A program made the position numbers and the translations under genes. Source: Albimonas sp963816545 (GTDB taxonomy: Bacteria; Pseudomonadota; Alphaproteobacteria; Rhodobacterales; Rhodobacteraceae). Taken from it: a stretch of 64,000 nucleotides of DNA. Each line of letters opens with the position of its first letter. The first letter of the stretch is position 1. Below, piece after piece: positions 19,761-28,525 of this stretch. Location of the stretch: NCBI GenBank assembly GCA_963816545.1, contig CAWFLE010000001.1, positions 248,001-312,000 of the forward strand, read 5' to 3'. The notes below the pieces were generated by a model. That model was not told the origin of the DNA. It made no database searches and saw only the letters and a program-made list of their open reading frames with translations.

Positions 19761-19815
19761 GGATTCATGTTTCATTATTCAAGCTTAACATACTGTAAAT
19801 AATCGTTTTTTCCGA
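19761..19815. promoter_or_regulatory. AT-rich island between efp and the divergent small secreted protein gene
   Basis: About 55 bp with roughly 70% A+T stand out sharply in this GC-rich genome. They include TTTCATTATTCAAGCTTAAC and TAAATAATCGTTTTTT. They lie between the divergent efp (start 19638) and the plus-strand gene at 19901, and probably hold the promoter of one or both. On the minus strand TTTACA is followed after 17 bases by AATGAA, a poor sigma-70-like pair. I cannot assign the direction. Confidence 0.45.
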
Positions 19816-19900
19816 AAGCGCAATTGACGCCAGGGAGCGACTCGGGCATCAAGACCGCGGGTAGCGATGGGTCGGGGCGATGGTCCCTTGGGAGGAGACG

Positions 19901-20284
19901 ATGCGTCTCTCGGCCCCTCTGCTCGTCATATCGGCGGCGCTCGCCGCTGTCTGGGCGCAGGCCTCGCTGCCTCCGGCCCAGGACCCCTACAATCATCCCG
20001 ATCTCGCGCCTGCCGCGGCCTCGGACGGGCTGTCGGCCCGTCTGTCGGAGCTGGGCGCGCCGCCCGCCGGGCCGGTTGCGGCCGCCGAGGGGCAGGACGG
20101 CGTCTGGCGCTTGCGCGGACGCACACCCCTGCGGGAGGGCGCGCTCGCCGGCTGGCCCGCGCCCCTCTACGCCGAGGCGCGGCGGACCTGCGACGAAGGG
20201 CTCGGCCGCCCCGGCTGCTGGACGGTGACGCTGCTGGAAATCGACGGCGCCGCCGCGGCCCTGCCCGCGGAGGGCGGGCGTTGA
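19901..20284 (+). CDS. Small secreted protein upstream of WecG-type glycosyltransferase, function unknown
   Basis: The 127-residue product has a signal peptide (MRLSAPLLVISAALAAVWAQ) and a mature part with a pair of cysteines (RRTCDEGLGRPGCWTV). GGAGGAGACG directly upstream of ATG 19901 is an excellent ribosome binding site and selects this start over 19880. The stop overlaps the TTG start of the glycosyltransferase gene (TTGA). I do not recognise a family. Coupling to an exopolysaccharide enzyme suggests a periplasmic role in the same pathway, which is inference. Confidence 0.7.
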   Translation: MRLSAPLLVISAALAAVWAQASLPPAQDPYNHPDLAPAAASDGLSARLSELGAPPAGPVAAAEGQDGVWRLRGRTPLREGALAGWPAPLYAEARRTCDEGLGRPGCWTVTLLEIDGAAAALPAEGGR

Positions 20285-21120
20285 TCGGCTCGGGGGCCGC
20301 CGCGGCGGCGCGTCTCGCGGCTCGACTGCCTACCGCGCGCGGCGCGGGGGCGGAGGAAGTGCTCGGCCGCCTGACCGGCCGAGGGCGCCGCGCCTGGACG
20401 GCGGCGTTCCTCAACGCCCATGCCCTGAACCTGTGCGCCGCGGATGCGGAGGCGGAGGCGGACTTCGCCGCCGCGGACCTGCTGCTGCGCGACGGGGTCG
20501 GGGTGGCGATCCTGATGAAGCTCGCGGGGCGCGACCCGGGGCGGAACCTGAACGGAACGGACCTGATCCCGCGGCTCGCCTGCGCGCCAGGGATGCGGGT
20601 CGCGATCTACGGCGGCCGGCCCGGGGTGGCCGAGGCGGCCGCCATGCGCCTGCGCGGCATGGGCGCCGAGGTGGTGGCGGCGCGCCACGGCTACCACCCG
20701 CTCGAGGCCTATGAGGCATGGCTCCAGACCGACGCGGGGCCCGAGACCCGCGGCGGCAAGGGCGCGACGCTGGTGATCCTGGGGATGGGCGCGCCGCGGC
20801 AGGAGCATCTGGCCCGCCGCCTGCGCGCCTGCGCACCCTCCCCGGTGGGGATCCTGTGCGGCGGCGGGGTGCTGGACTTCCTCGCCGGGCGCGCCACCCG
20901 GGCGCCGCGCTGGATGCGCCGGGCGGGGCTGGAATGGCTGTTCCGCTGGGGGCGGGAGCCGCGACGCCTGTTCCTGCGCTATCTGGTGGGCAACCCGCTG
21001 TTCCTGCTGCGCGCCCTGCCCGCGGCCGCCCTCATGCGCCGGATTGAGGTGGAAGCGCCGGAGCGGATCGAGCCCGAGGCGGAGGCCGTTCGCCCTCGCC
21101 GCCGCGCCATGGCCGCCTGA
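20281..21120 (+). CDS. WecG/TagA/CpsF family glycosyltransferase
   Basis: This 279-residue enzyme is of the GT26 family, which adds N-acetylmannosaminuronic acid, N-acetylmannosamine or glucose-type residues to lipid-linked intermediates. Family landmarks are FLNAHALNLCAADAE, LNGTDLIPRLA, the Rossmann-like MRVAIYGGRPGVAEAAAMRL, GATLVILGMGAPRQEHLARR and ILCGGGVLDFLAGRATRAPR followed by WMRRAGLEWLFRWGREPRRL. TTG at 20281 is the likely start, overlapping the TGA of the preceding gene; no closer ATG exists before the conserved region. It belongs to the exopolysaccharide locus but is convergent with the main operon. Confidence 0.87.
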   Translation: MIGSGAAAAARLAARLPTARGAGAEEVLGRLTGRGRRAWTAAFLNAHALNLCAADAEAEADFAAADLLLRDGVGVAILMKLAGRDPGRNLNGTDLIPRLACAPGMRVAIYGGRPGVAEAAAMRLRGMGAEVVAARHGYHPLEAYEAWLQTDAGPETRGGKGATLVILGMGAPRQEHLARRLRACAPSPVGILCGGGVLDFLAGRATRAPRWMRRAGLEWLFRWGREPRRLFLRYLVGNPLFLLRALPAAALMRRIEVEAPERIEPEAEAVRPRRRAMAA

Positions 21121-21512
21121 CGAAGCTGCGGGTCGGACACCGGAACGGGCGGTGGGCTTCTAAGCCTAACTTCATCGCGCCGCCCCGCGACCTCGCGTCC
21201 GGAAATCGCGGGGCGGGGCCCCTCGTCTCCCGTCGGGCGGAGGCGCGGCGCGGAAGTTCCGCTTCTGGCTGCGGAGCCGCCCGCCGAGCCCTGCAACCGG
21301 AGCGGCCGGTGGCTGGGGGCCGTGGAAGGCCCGGGCGGGGCAACCGTCTGCTCTTGTCCCGCCGCCTCGATGGACGGAGACGGCGGCCACGGACGCCACG
21401 GCGGCAAGCCGCGGCGGGCGGACGGAAGGCCAGAGGCGAGACCTCCGCGCCGCGGTCTTCCTCCAACGGGAGGCGCCTGCCAAGGCGTCGACGGGCGGGA
21501 CCGCCGCCCGGC
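21121..21512. other. 392-bp intergenic region between convergent exopolysaccharide genes, no gene seen
   Basis: Open frames here show no family resemblance. The only structured element I see is the hairpin at 21180-21216, listed separately. Confidence 0.5.
21180..21216. terminator. Eleven-base-pair hairpin downstream of the WecG-type gene
   Basis: CCGCCCCGCGA (21180-21190) pairs perfectly with TCGCGGGGCGG (21206-21216) across a 15-base loop. It begins 60 bases after the glycosyltransferase stop and lies between convergent genes, so it is a plausible terminator. Confidence 0.5.
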
Positions 21513-22763
21513 TCAGGCCGGCAGCGGCCGCCAGGCCCGGACCGGCGCCGCCGCGGGCATGGCCGCGCAAAGGCCGGCGAGCACCGCGTGGACGTTCATC
21601 TGCATCAGCTGGTTCGACTCGAAGAGCGACCACATCAAGTGGGCCATCACGATCGCCCCGAGCGCCGCCGCCCCTCCGGCCGCCTCGCGCGCCGCCCCCC
21701 GAGCCGCCCCTCCGGCGGACGAAGCGCCGAGGCCGCCCGCCCCGCAACCTGCGCCCAGTGGCAGAGCCAGAGCGTCAGCCCCGCCGCGCCCCCCAGCAGC
21801 AGCGCCGTCAGCCAGCCGTTATGCGCCCCGCGAGCGTTCCAGCCGAGCTCGCCGCGCACCGCCTCCGCCGCCTCTCCGGTCCAGAAGCCGCCGAAGCCGT
21901 GCCCCGTGAGGGGGCGCGCCTCCACGAAGGGCCAGAGGGCGGACCAGAGCGTCGTGCGCCCGTTGAAGGTCGCGTCCTCGCCCAGCGCCGAAAGCGCCGC
22001 CGGCAGGGCGGCCGCGAGCATGGCCGCCCCTGCCGCCGCGCCGAGCGCGGTCGCCGCCCCGCCGAACCGCGCGCCCGCGAGGCCGAGCCAAGCCGTCGCA
22101 AGCCCCAGGACCAACCCGACCTGGAGGAGCGCGATGGAAGACCGCGCCGCCAAGACCCCTGCCAGCAGCGCCGCCGCGCCGAGCATCAGCCGCCGCCGGT
22201 CCGGCCTCGCCAGCGCCTCGAACAGCATCGCGGCGAACCCGTAGCTGAGGACCATGGCCAGGTGGTTCTTCTCGCCGTAGATCCCGCGCAGGGCGCCCGC
22301 GTTCACCTGCTGCCCGAACGCATATTGGGGCGAGACCACCGCCATCGCCAGCGAGGCCCCGAGCGCCAGCAGCGCCGCCCGCCCCAGCGCCTGCGCGGCG
22401 CCGAGCGGCCCCAGCCGCCGCCCCGCCGCCATCCCGAAGGCCAGCAGCAGCACGAACTGGGCGAAGGCGAAGACGGCGTCGAGCGGCCGCGCGCTCCAGA
22501 GGCAGCTCGCCCCGAACCAGGCGAGGGCCACCGGCAGCGCGGCGCAGCGGGCGAGGGCGCCCAGCGCCTCCGCCCGCCACAGCCAGAGCAGCGCCGGCCA
22601 TGAGGGGATAGAGCAGCGCCCACCCGATCCGGCGGGCGTGGGCTGCAGCCTCCAGATCCGCGGCGTAGTCGTCCGGCCCGCGCGCGAGAAGCGCATGCAC
22701 CGGGTCCGTCGCCGCAAATATAAGGAGCGCCAGCAGCCAGACCGCGCCGGCGCTAGGCCGCAT
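21513..22763 (-). CDS. O-antigen ligase/polymerase family membrane protein (two frameshifts)
   Basis: The corrected protein is about 416 residues, with ten or more membrane segments. The Wzy/WaaL-type periplasmic loop contains GIYGEKNHLAMVLSYGFAAM and, later, RPLTGHGFGGFW followed by GARGAHNGW-like NARGAHNGWLTALLLGG. Such proteins polymerise repeat units or ligate polysaccharide in the periplasm. Frame breaks: near 22600 (LMAGAAL should read LMAALLWLWRAEALG) and near 21700 in a run of six C. The latter joins RPPEGRLGG to AREAAGGAAALGAIVMAHLM and the true end at 21513. ATG 22763 overlaps the preceding acyltransferase gene by 11 bases. Confidence 0.82.
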
Positions 22764-23334
22764 GACGGGTCCCCGGCCGCGGCACGGCGCGCGCGGGGGC
22801 GCCCTTGGCGAGCGATCCCGGCGGGACTGGCGACAGCAGCGTGGAATGGGAGGCAAGCACCGATCCCGCCCCGAGCCGCGCCCAAACCAGCGAATACGGC
22901 CCCACGAAGCAGTCGTCCTCGATCACGCCGACGGACTTGGGCCGCGGATCGCCCGGCTCCCGCAGGTCGCCGATGCCGACCCCGTGCGCCAGCGTCGCCC
23001 GCGCCCCGATCTTCGCGCAGGGCAGCGCCACCACGCCGAAGCCATGCAGGATGCGGCAGCCGGGCCCGATCTCGGCCTGCCAGGCGAGCTCCATGGAGGC
23101 GGAGAGACAGGTCGAACGGTGCCAGCCGGCCGCCAGCAGCCCGAGGGGCAGCCGCCGCAGCCGCGACGCGCGCAGCAGGCGGTAGGACACGAGGCAACGG
23201 AAGGTCTTGTGCAGAAGCGCGTCGCGCAGGATGCGCGCGAGGCCGGCGGGGGGACGGCCTCGCTCCTGCGTCAGGCGCGCATGGTCGGCGCGGATCGCCT
23301 CGGCCAGCGTGACGTCCTCGGGTCCGGTCAGCAT
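22753..23334 (-). CDS. Serine acetyltransferase-like left-handed beta-helix acyltransferase
   Basis: This 193-residue protein has an N-terminal helical part (LAEAIRADHARLTQERGRPP) and a C-terminal hexapeptide-repeat domain (IGPGCRILHGFGVVALPCAK, IGARATLAHGVGIGD, FVGPYSLVWARLGAGSVLAS). The layout resembles CysE-like O-acetyltransferases found in capsule and exopolysaccharide clusters. Given its position inside the operon it probably acetylates sugar units, not serine; that is inference. ATG 23334 overlaps the flippase gene by seven bases. Confidence 0.82.
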   Translation of the reverse strand: MLTGPEDVTLAEAIRADHARLTQERGRPPAGLARILRDALLHKTFRCLVSYRLLRASRLRRLPLGLLAAGWHRSTCLSASMELAWQAEIGPGCRILHGFGVVALPCAKIGARATLAHGVGIGDLREPGDPRPKSVGVIEDDCFVGPYSLVWARLGAGSVLASHSTLLSPVPPGSLAKGAPARAVPRPGTRHAA

Positions 23335-24578
23335 CCCGTTCTCCCCAAAGGCGCGCGGGAGGCGTTGAGGACGAACCGAACGAGCCCGCCCAGCAGCGCA
23401 GCCCCCGCCGCCCCAGCTGCGCCGTACTGCATGATGAGGGGCGCCGCGGCGCCCAGCGTGGCCGCGCCGCCCCAGAGCTGGGTCGCCGTCTCGACCCGCC
23501 CGCGGCCCTGGGCGACCAGCGCGGCGCCGAGGGGCGCGTCCACCGCCTGCACCGCCGCCGCCGCCGCCAGAAGCGCAAGCGGGATCGCGGCGGCGGAGAG
23601 GCCGGGGCGCAGCGCCTCGGCCATTCCGGGCGCGAGCATGAGCGTCAGCGCGGGCAGCCCGCCGGCCGCCAGCGCCGCGGCGCCTCCTGCGGTCGCCGCC
23701 ACCCGGACGGCTGCGCGGGCGGCGGCGAGGTCTCCGCGCCACACGGCCGCCGAAAGCCGCGGCCCGCAGGCGCCGGAGACGCCGGTGGTCGCCACCAGCG
23801 CCGCCTGCGCCACGAGCCAGGCGAGCCCGTAGGCGCCTGTCTCGGATGCCGGCGCCCAAAGCGGCAGCATCAGGAACGGCCCCAGCAGCACCAGCCCCCG
23901 CGCGCCCAGCGAGACGGCCAGAGGCGCGGCCTCCAGCAGCCACTCGCGCGCCTGCGCCATCCGTGGCGGCGGGGAGGCGCGCCGGAGCGCCGCCCCCTGC
24001 CCGACCGCCGCGGCGGTGAGGACGAGGGCGAAGATCGCCGCCGCGCCCTCGGCCCCTGCCGGCAGGCCCAGCGCCCCGCCGGCCGCGAAGGCCGCGGCGG
24101 CGACGAGCGAGGCGAGGCCGAGCGGCAGGTAGGCCAGCACCGGCCGCTCCAGCGCCCGCGCCGCCTGCGCCCCGAAGAAAAGCGCGCCCGAAGCGGGGGC
24201 GCCCGCGATCATCCAGCGCGCCGCAGGGTCGAGCCCCGGCCAGAGCCATGCCGCCGCCCCCGCCGGCAGGGCGGACGCCGCCGCCGCCGCAAAGCCGAGC
24301 GCCGCGTGCCCGGCCGCGAGATCCGCCCGCCCCGCAGCCGCATATTGCGGCGCGCGGCGCATCACCGTGACCGCGAGCCCCAGCGTGGCGAGCGGCGCGA
24401 GGAAGGTCAGCAGCGCCCGCCCATGCGCGAAGGCGCCGAACTGGTCGAGCGGCAGCAGCGCCGCGAAGGCCGCCATCCCGAGCAGCGCCAGCCCGCGCCC
24501 CACGGCGGCAAGCGCGACCCCGGCCGCGAGGCGCCGGAGCCAGCCGTCCGTGGACGGGGCGAGAGCCGCCGCGGTCAT
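23328..24578 (-). CDS. Polysaccharide flippase-like membrane protein (MOP/Wzx superfamily)
   Basis: The 416-residue protein has about 12 membrane spans and is very Ala/Leu/Gly rich, with the internal pattern of lipopolysaccharide/oligosaccharide flippases. Its N-terminal helix region is LRRLAAGVALAAVGRGLALL followed by LPLDQFGAFAHGRALLTFLA, similar to the oligosaccharide flippase N-terminal motif. It would move lipid-linked repeat units across the inner membrane before polymerisation by the neighbouring Wzy/WaaL-like protein. ATG 24578 overlaps the sulfotransferase stop as ATGA. Confidence 0.78.
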   Translation of the reverse strand: MTAAALAPSTDGWLRRLAAGVALAAVGRGLALLGMAAFAALLPLDQFGAFAHGRALLTFLAPLATLGLAVTVMRRAPQYAAAGRADLAAGHAALGFAAAAASALPAGAAAWLWPGLDPAARWMIAGAPASGALFFGAQAARALERPVLAYLPLGLASLVAAAAFAAGGALGLPAGAEGAAAIFALVLTAAAVGQGAALRRASPPPRMAQAREWLLEAAPLAVSLGARGLVLLGPFLMLPLWAPASETGAYGLAWLVAQAALVATTGVSGACGPRLSAAVWRGDLAAARAAVRVAATAGGAAALAAGGLPALTLMLAPGMAEALRPGLSAAAIPLALLAAAAAVQAVDAPLGAALVAQGRGRVETATQLWGGAATLGAAAPLIMQYGAAGAAGAALLGGLVRFVLNASRAPLGRTGC

Positions 24579-25513
24579 GCGCGCGCCATCCGCAGAATGC
24601 GCCCGCGCATGTCGCGCGATCTCAGCGCCCGTCCGCCGTAGTAGCCGCCCGCCCGAAACGTCAGGCGCAGGAGACGGCCGAGGCCGAGGCTTCCGGCCCG
24701 CGGCGCCGGGAAGGCCCCGGCTTCCGCCCCCAGCGCAAGGCGCGCCACCGCGATCTCGGCCCAGCTCAGCGGCCCGCCGGGGGACGAGGCGTTGGAGGGG
24801 AGCGCGGAGGGCGCCGCCTCGAAGGCCGGAACGCCGAGAAAGGCGGCGAGCTCCGAAAGAGTCTCCTGCGGGTCCGCCAGCAGATCCTCGTAGCGCAACA
24901 GGTGCACCTGCGCCGGCAGCCGGGCCATGAGCCTGCGGCACGCGCGCATCGCCCCCGCCCAGGCGCGGGCCTGGAGCGCGGGGTGATAGCGCGCCCGCTC
25001 CTCGCCCCAGTGGGCCGGCAGGTTCCGGTAGGAACGCAGCACCGCCCAGGGGTCGCGCATCACGAAGACGAAGCGGGCGCGGGGGAAGGCGGCGAGGATT
25101 TCCTCGGCGCGCGCATGGTCGGGGGGCGTGTTCCAGCCCCAGAGGGCGCAGCCCCCGGCCTCCGCGGCGCCGTGGAGCATCGCGCCCCACAGCTCCGCCC
25201 AGTCCCGGCCGCGGGCTGCGGCTGCGGCGGCGCGCTGCGTCCCCGACAGGCGGGCCGAGCGGTGGATGGGGGCCTGATCCTCGCCCGCCCAGCCTCGCGC
25301 CTCGATCCGCTCGAGGGCGGCGGCGCGGAAGTCGTCGAGGTCCGGCAGATCCTCGGCCATCTGGGCGGCGTAGGCGTCGTTCACCACGAAGCCGCCCGCG
25401 AAGCGGTTGAGGATCAGCGCCGCGAGGCTCGACCCGCTGCGCGCCTGTCCCACCAGGACCACCGGCGCGGCGGGGTCGAGCCTAGTCCTCGAAATATTCG
25501 CTGAAACGGCCAT
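24575..25513 (-). CDS. Sulfotransferase family protein
   Basis: The 312-residue protein has the PAPS-binding 5'-phosphosulfate loop near the N-terminus (VVLVGQARSGSSLAALILNR, residues about 17-36) and the 3'-phosphate-binding region (FVFVMRDPWAVLRSYRNLPA), followed by LLRYEDLLADPQETLSELAA. This pattern is typical of the sulfotransferase superfamily. Position within the polysaccharide operon suggests sulfation of the exopolysaccharide or of a glycolipid precursor (inference). ATG 25513 overlaps the end of the tyrosine-kinase gene by 32 bases; upstream in-frame ATGs lie deeper inside that gene and are unlikely. Confidence 0.83.
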   Translation of the reverse strand: MAVSANISRTRLDPAAPVVLVGQARSGSSLAALILNRFAGGFVVNDAYAAQMAEDLPDLDDFRAAALERIEARGWAGEDQAPIHRSARLSGTQRAAAAAARGRDWAELWGAMLHGAAEAGGCALWGWNTPPDHARAEEILAAFPRARFVFVMRDPWAVLRSYRNLPAHWGEERARYHPALQARAWAGAMRACRRLMARLPAQVHLLRYEDLLADPQETLSELAAFLGVPAFEAAPSALPSNASSPGGPLSWAEIAVARLALGAEAGAFPAPRAGSLGLGRLLRLTFRAGGYYGGRALRSRDMRGRILRMARA

Positions 25514-27467
25514 AGCGCCCCCCGCCTCTGCGGCCCGGCCGGGGATCGGCCCGGCCCGGCGTCCCCGACAGCACAAGGCCGGCGGCCTGGACGCCGGCCT
25601 CCTCAAGCGTGCGCGCCGCGGCGCGAAGATCCTCGCGCCGCGTCTCGCCCCAGCGCAGCAGCAGCGCCACCCGGTCCGCGGACGCGGCCAGCAGGCGCCC
25701 GTCCGCCACCGCCAGCAACGGCGGCGTGTCGATCACCACCACCTCGAACTGGTCGCGCAGCGACTCGAGCAGGACGGCGAATTCCGGTCCCGCCAGCAGC
25801 TCGGCCCGGCGGGCGGGCGCGGCCTCCGAGGGCAGCACCGTCAGGCCGGAGGCCGGATCGCGCCACAGCACCTCGTCCAGCGTCGCCTCGCCTTCCAGCG
25901 CGGCCAGAAGGTCCGCGGCGCCGGAGAGTCCGTAGCGATGCGCCTGCGCCGGATTGCGGATGTCCGCGTCCACCAGCACCGTGCGTCGCCCCAGCCGCGC
26001 GCAGCTCTCGGCCAGCATGGCGCAGGCCGAGGACTTGCCCTCCCCCGCACCGGCCGAGGTCACCGCGATCACCGTGCACTCCTCGTTCCGCGTGCGCGGC
26101 AGGAGGGCGATGCGCAGGTCCCGCACCCCTTCGGCGAGCCGCGAGCCGGGGCGCTTGCGGACGAATCCCGGCAGGTCGGGCCGCCAGCCCCGCAGCCGCG
26201 GCAACGCGGCCAGGACCGGAAGCCCCGCGTCCCGCTCCGCCGACTCCACCGAATGATGCACGCCCCAGAACGACTCGCGCACGAAGGCCGCCGCGCCGCC
26301 CAGCGCAAGGCCCCCGCAAAGCGCGAAGGCGAGCACCAGGTCGCGGTTGGGCGCGGTGGGGCGCAGGGGGGCCGCGGCCTCGGCGATCAGGCGGGCGTCG
26401 GGACGCTCCAGCCCCGACAGCGCGCGGGTCTCCTTCAGGCGGGTGAGCACGGACTGGTGGAGGGCGGCGAGGGCGCTCGCCTCCCGTTCCGTCTGACGCA
26501 GGGCGATGTCCTCGCGGCTCTGGGCCTCGGCCTGGACCTCCAGCTCGGACAGCGACCGGGCGAGCGCGTCGGCGCGGGTTCGGGCGCGGGCGCGCGCCGC
26601 CTCGGATGCGCCCTCGGCGGCCAGCGCCGCACGCTCGGACGCGAGCGCGGCGCCCAGTTCGGCCAGCCTGCGCCGCGTCGCGGAAAGGGCGCCGGCATGA
26701 TCGGTCGCAAGCCGCGCCCGCTGCGCCTCGGCCGAGGCTTCGGCCGCCTCCAGCCGCTCGGCCACATCCGACAGACGCTCTGTCAACCACACGGCCGCAC
26801 GCTCCGTCGCCTCGAACTTCGCCTCGAGCTGGTCGAGGATGTACTGGTCCGCGACGGCGTTGGCGATCAGCGCGGCCTTGTCGGAATCGCTGCTCTCCAT
26901 GCGGATGGCGACCACGCGGCTCACGTCCTGCTGCATCACCGTCAGGCGGTCCCGCAGCGCGGCCACGGCGCGGCGGCGCGGGTCCGGTCCGGCCTCCTCC
27001 GCCCCGCCGCCGGGGGCCCAGCCCAGCCGGTCGCGCAGCGCTTCCGCCAGCCCCGGCGCCGCCTGCCCGAGCCGCGCGGCCAGCGACGTCCCCTCGGACA
27101 GCGCGCCGAATTCGGGATCCTGGTCCAGCCGCAGCTTGTCCGCGACGCGCGCCAGAAGCTGCTGGGACTGCACCAGGCGGATTTCGGATTGCACGGCCTG
27201 CGAGTCCATGGCGGGAGCGGGCAGGACCTCGTCAATCTCCACCACGCGCGGCGCCCGCCCCTCCAGCAGCACCTCCGCCTGGGCGATGAACCGCACCGGA
27301 AGCGCCGAGAGCGCGAGGGCCGCGAGCGCGACGCAGGCCGCCGCGATGACCGCGATCATCCTCTTGCGGCGCCAGAGCACCGACACCAGCTCCGCCGCCG
27401 CGGGCGGGGGCGGCGTCGCCGCGCTCTCGGCGTTGAGGAAGGCGCTGCGGGGGCTCGGGGCGGTCAT
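25482..27467 (-). CDS. Exopolysaccharide biosynthesis tyrosine autokinase, Wzc/GumC-like
   Basis: This 661-residue inner-membrane protein combines a Wzz-type chain-length domain and a BY-kinase domain. The order is: first membrane helix (MIAVIAAACVALAALALSAL, about 36-55), a periplasmic coiled-coil region (about 170-360), a second membrane helix near 370-390, and the kinase. The kinase has Walker A SAGAGEGKSSACAMLAE, Walker A' VLVDADIRNPAQAH and Walker B VVVIDTPPLLAV. The C-terminal tyrosine cluster is short (Y652 and Y658 in RYGRFSEYFED). It controls polymer length and export. GGGAGAG precedes ATG 27467. It heads a five-gene overlapping operon running to 21513. Confidence 0.92.
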   Translation of the reverse strand: MTAPSPRSAFLNAESAATPPPPAAAELVSVLWRRKRMIAVIAAACVALAALALSALPVRFIAQAEVLLEGRAPRVVEIDEVLPAPAMDSQAVQSEIRLVQSQQLLARVADKLRLDQDPEFGALSEGTSLAARLGQAAPGLAEALRDRLGWAPGGGAEEAGPDPRRRAVAALRDRLTVMQQDVSRVVAIRMESSDSDKAALIANAVADQYILDQLEAKFEATERAAVWLTERLSDVAERLEAAEASAEAQRARLATDHAGALSATRRRLAELGAALASERAALAAEGASEAARARARTRADALARSLSELEVQAEAQSREDIALRQTEREASALAALHQSVLTRLKETRALSGLERPDARLIAEAAAPLRPTAPNRDLVLAFALCGGLALGGAAAFVRESFWGVHHSVESAERDAGLPVLAALPRLRGWRPDLPGFVRKRPGSRLAEGVRDLRIALLPRTRNEECTVIAVTSAGAGEGKSSACAMLAESCARLGRRTVLVDADIRNPAQAHRYGLSGAADLLAALEGEATLDEVLWRDPASGLTVLPSEAAPARRAELLAGPEFAVLLESLRDQFEVVVIDTPPLLAVADGRLLAASADRVALLLRWGETRREDLRAAARTLEEAGVQAAGLVLSGTPGRADPRPGRRGGGRYGRFSEYFED

Positions 27468-27506
27468 GCTCTCTCCCTGCGCGGGGCCTGGCCGCCCGAC
27501 ACAGGG

Positions 27507-27531
27507 TTAACGCTAGGAGCGTCGTCGTTAA
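27507..27531. promoter_or_regulatory. Inverted repeat TTAACG-N13-CGTTAA upstream of the exopolysaccharide operon
   Basis: TTAACG (27507-27512) and CGTTAA (27526-27531) form a perfect 6-bp inverted repeat 40-65 bp upstream of the kinase start. The surrounding DNA is locally less GC-rich. It is a candidate operator or promoter element for the operon. There is no direct evidence of a cognate regulator. Confidence 0.35.
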
Positions 27532-27553
27532 GAAACGGTAAGCGCGAATGGCG

Positions 27554-27583
27554 GAGGGCGGCCGGATCGCTCCGGCCGCCCTC
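27554..27583 (-). terminator. Strong 13-bp hairpin terminator after the VPLPA-CTERM gene
   Basis: GAGGGCGGCCGGA (27554-27566), loop TCGC, TCCGGCCGCCCTC (27571-27583) is a perfect 13-bp stem 21 bases beyond the stop of the CTERM gene. It separates that gene from the exopolysaccharide operon on the same strand. Confidence 0.7.
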
Positions 27584-27604
27584 GTTTGATCCGACCCGCC
27601 GGGC

Positions 27605-28411
27605 TCAGGCGGCGCGGCGTCGGGCGCGCACCAGGCCGAACAGACCCAGCCCTCCGGCCAGCAGCGGCAGCGCCGCCGGGACGGGCACCGCGTTCACCAC
27701 AATGTCGATGCTGGCCGAGGCGACCTCGGTCGCGCCGTCGAAGGCGGCGAGCGTGATGGTGTAGACGCCCGGGACGGACGGATCGAACCCGGAAAGCCCC
27801 GAGAGGAACACCTCGTCGCTCGCCTCGTTGAAGAACTCGTAGTTCCACGAATTCTGGACGAGATTGTTGGTCCCCAGGAACGTGGCGTACTCGGTTTCGT
27901 CGGCCGCATTCACGCCGGCGCCCTGTCCGGTGGAGTTCGTGCCGAAGGCGTGATCGAAATACGGCTGGTTGATGGGATTGAACGAGGCGGGGTCGAACGC
28001 CGCGCCGGGATCGGTGTCCAGCGACAGCAGGAACGTCAGGCCCGAGTCGCCGACGGTCGCGCCATTGCCGTTGTAGTCGGTGTTGATCGACCAGTCGAAG
28101 CTCCAGACCGGGGTGGTCGGAGAGTTCGGGTCGAAGCCGAAGCCCCCCGGCGCCGCGCCGGCGTTGAAGGAGTACCGCCCGTCCCCGCTGGAGTTGAAGA
28201 TGTTGCGGGGAGTGTTCGTCGGATCGAAGCGCAGCTTGCCGCGCAGGCCGATCTCGACGCCCGCGATCTCGTTCCGGTCGACCGTGAACGAGCCGTTGGT
28301 CACGCCGGAGCCGACGATGACGTTGCCGGTGACATCCTGATCGAACGTGGTCACGGCCTGTGCCGATCCGGCCGCAAAAATCGCGGCCGAGGCGAATGCA
28401 AATAGTCTCAT
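27605..28411 (-). CDS. VPLPA-CTERM sorting domain-containing extracellular protein
   Basis: This 268-residue exported protein starts with the signal peptide MRLFAFASAAIFAAGSAQA. The mature domain is rich in Asn, Asp, Gly, Ser and Thr (for example NSSGDGRYSFNAGAAPGGFG) and is cysteine-poor, as in many surface or matrix proteins. The C-terminus VPVPAALPLLAGGLGLFGLV followed by RARRRAA is a VPLPA-CTERM signal: a short motif, a membrane helix and a basic tail. Such tails are recognised by exosortase-type enzymes and are generally found with exopolysaccharide genes. No exosortase is in this window. ATG 28411 is preceded by GGGGA, and a strong terminator follows the gene. Confidence 0.9.
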   Translation of the reverse strand: MRLFAFASAAIFAAGSAQAVTTFDQDVTGNVIVGSGVTNGSFTVDRNEIAGVEIGLRGKLRFDPTNTPRNIFNSSGDGRYSFNAGAAPGGFGFDPNSPTTPVWSFDWSINTDYNGNGATVGDSGLTFLLSLDTDPGAAFDPASFNPINQPYFDHAFGTNSTGQGAGVNAADETEYATFLGTNNLVQNSWNYEFFNEASDEVFLSGLSGFDPSVPGVYTITLAAFDGATEVASASIDIVVNAVPVPAALPLLAGGLGLFGLVRARRRAA

Positions 28412-28525
28412 GAGATCCCCAAGGGTTCGACACGCGCTGTACAAGCGCACGGACTGGACGCAGTCGAACAAGGCGGGGCTTGCGCCTCACCTTGGACGCA
28501 ATCCTGAACGAAACCTGTCGCCACG

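Noticed and set aside
20167..20836. Minus-strand frames opposite the WecG-type gene
   Set aside because: Shadow frames: the plus strand has the complete GT26 motif set.
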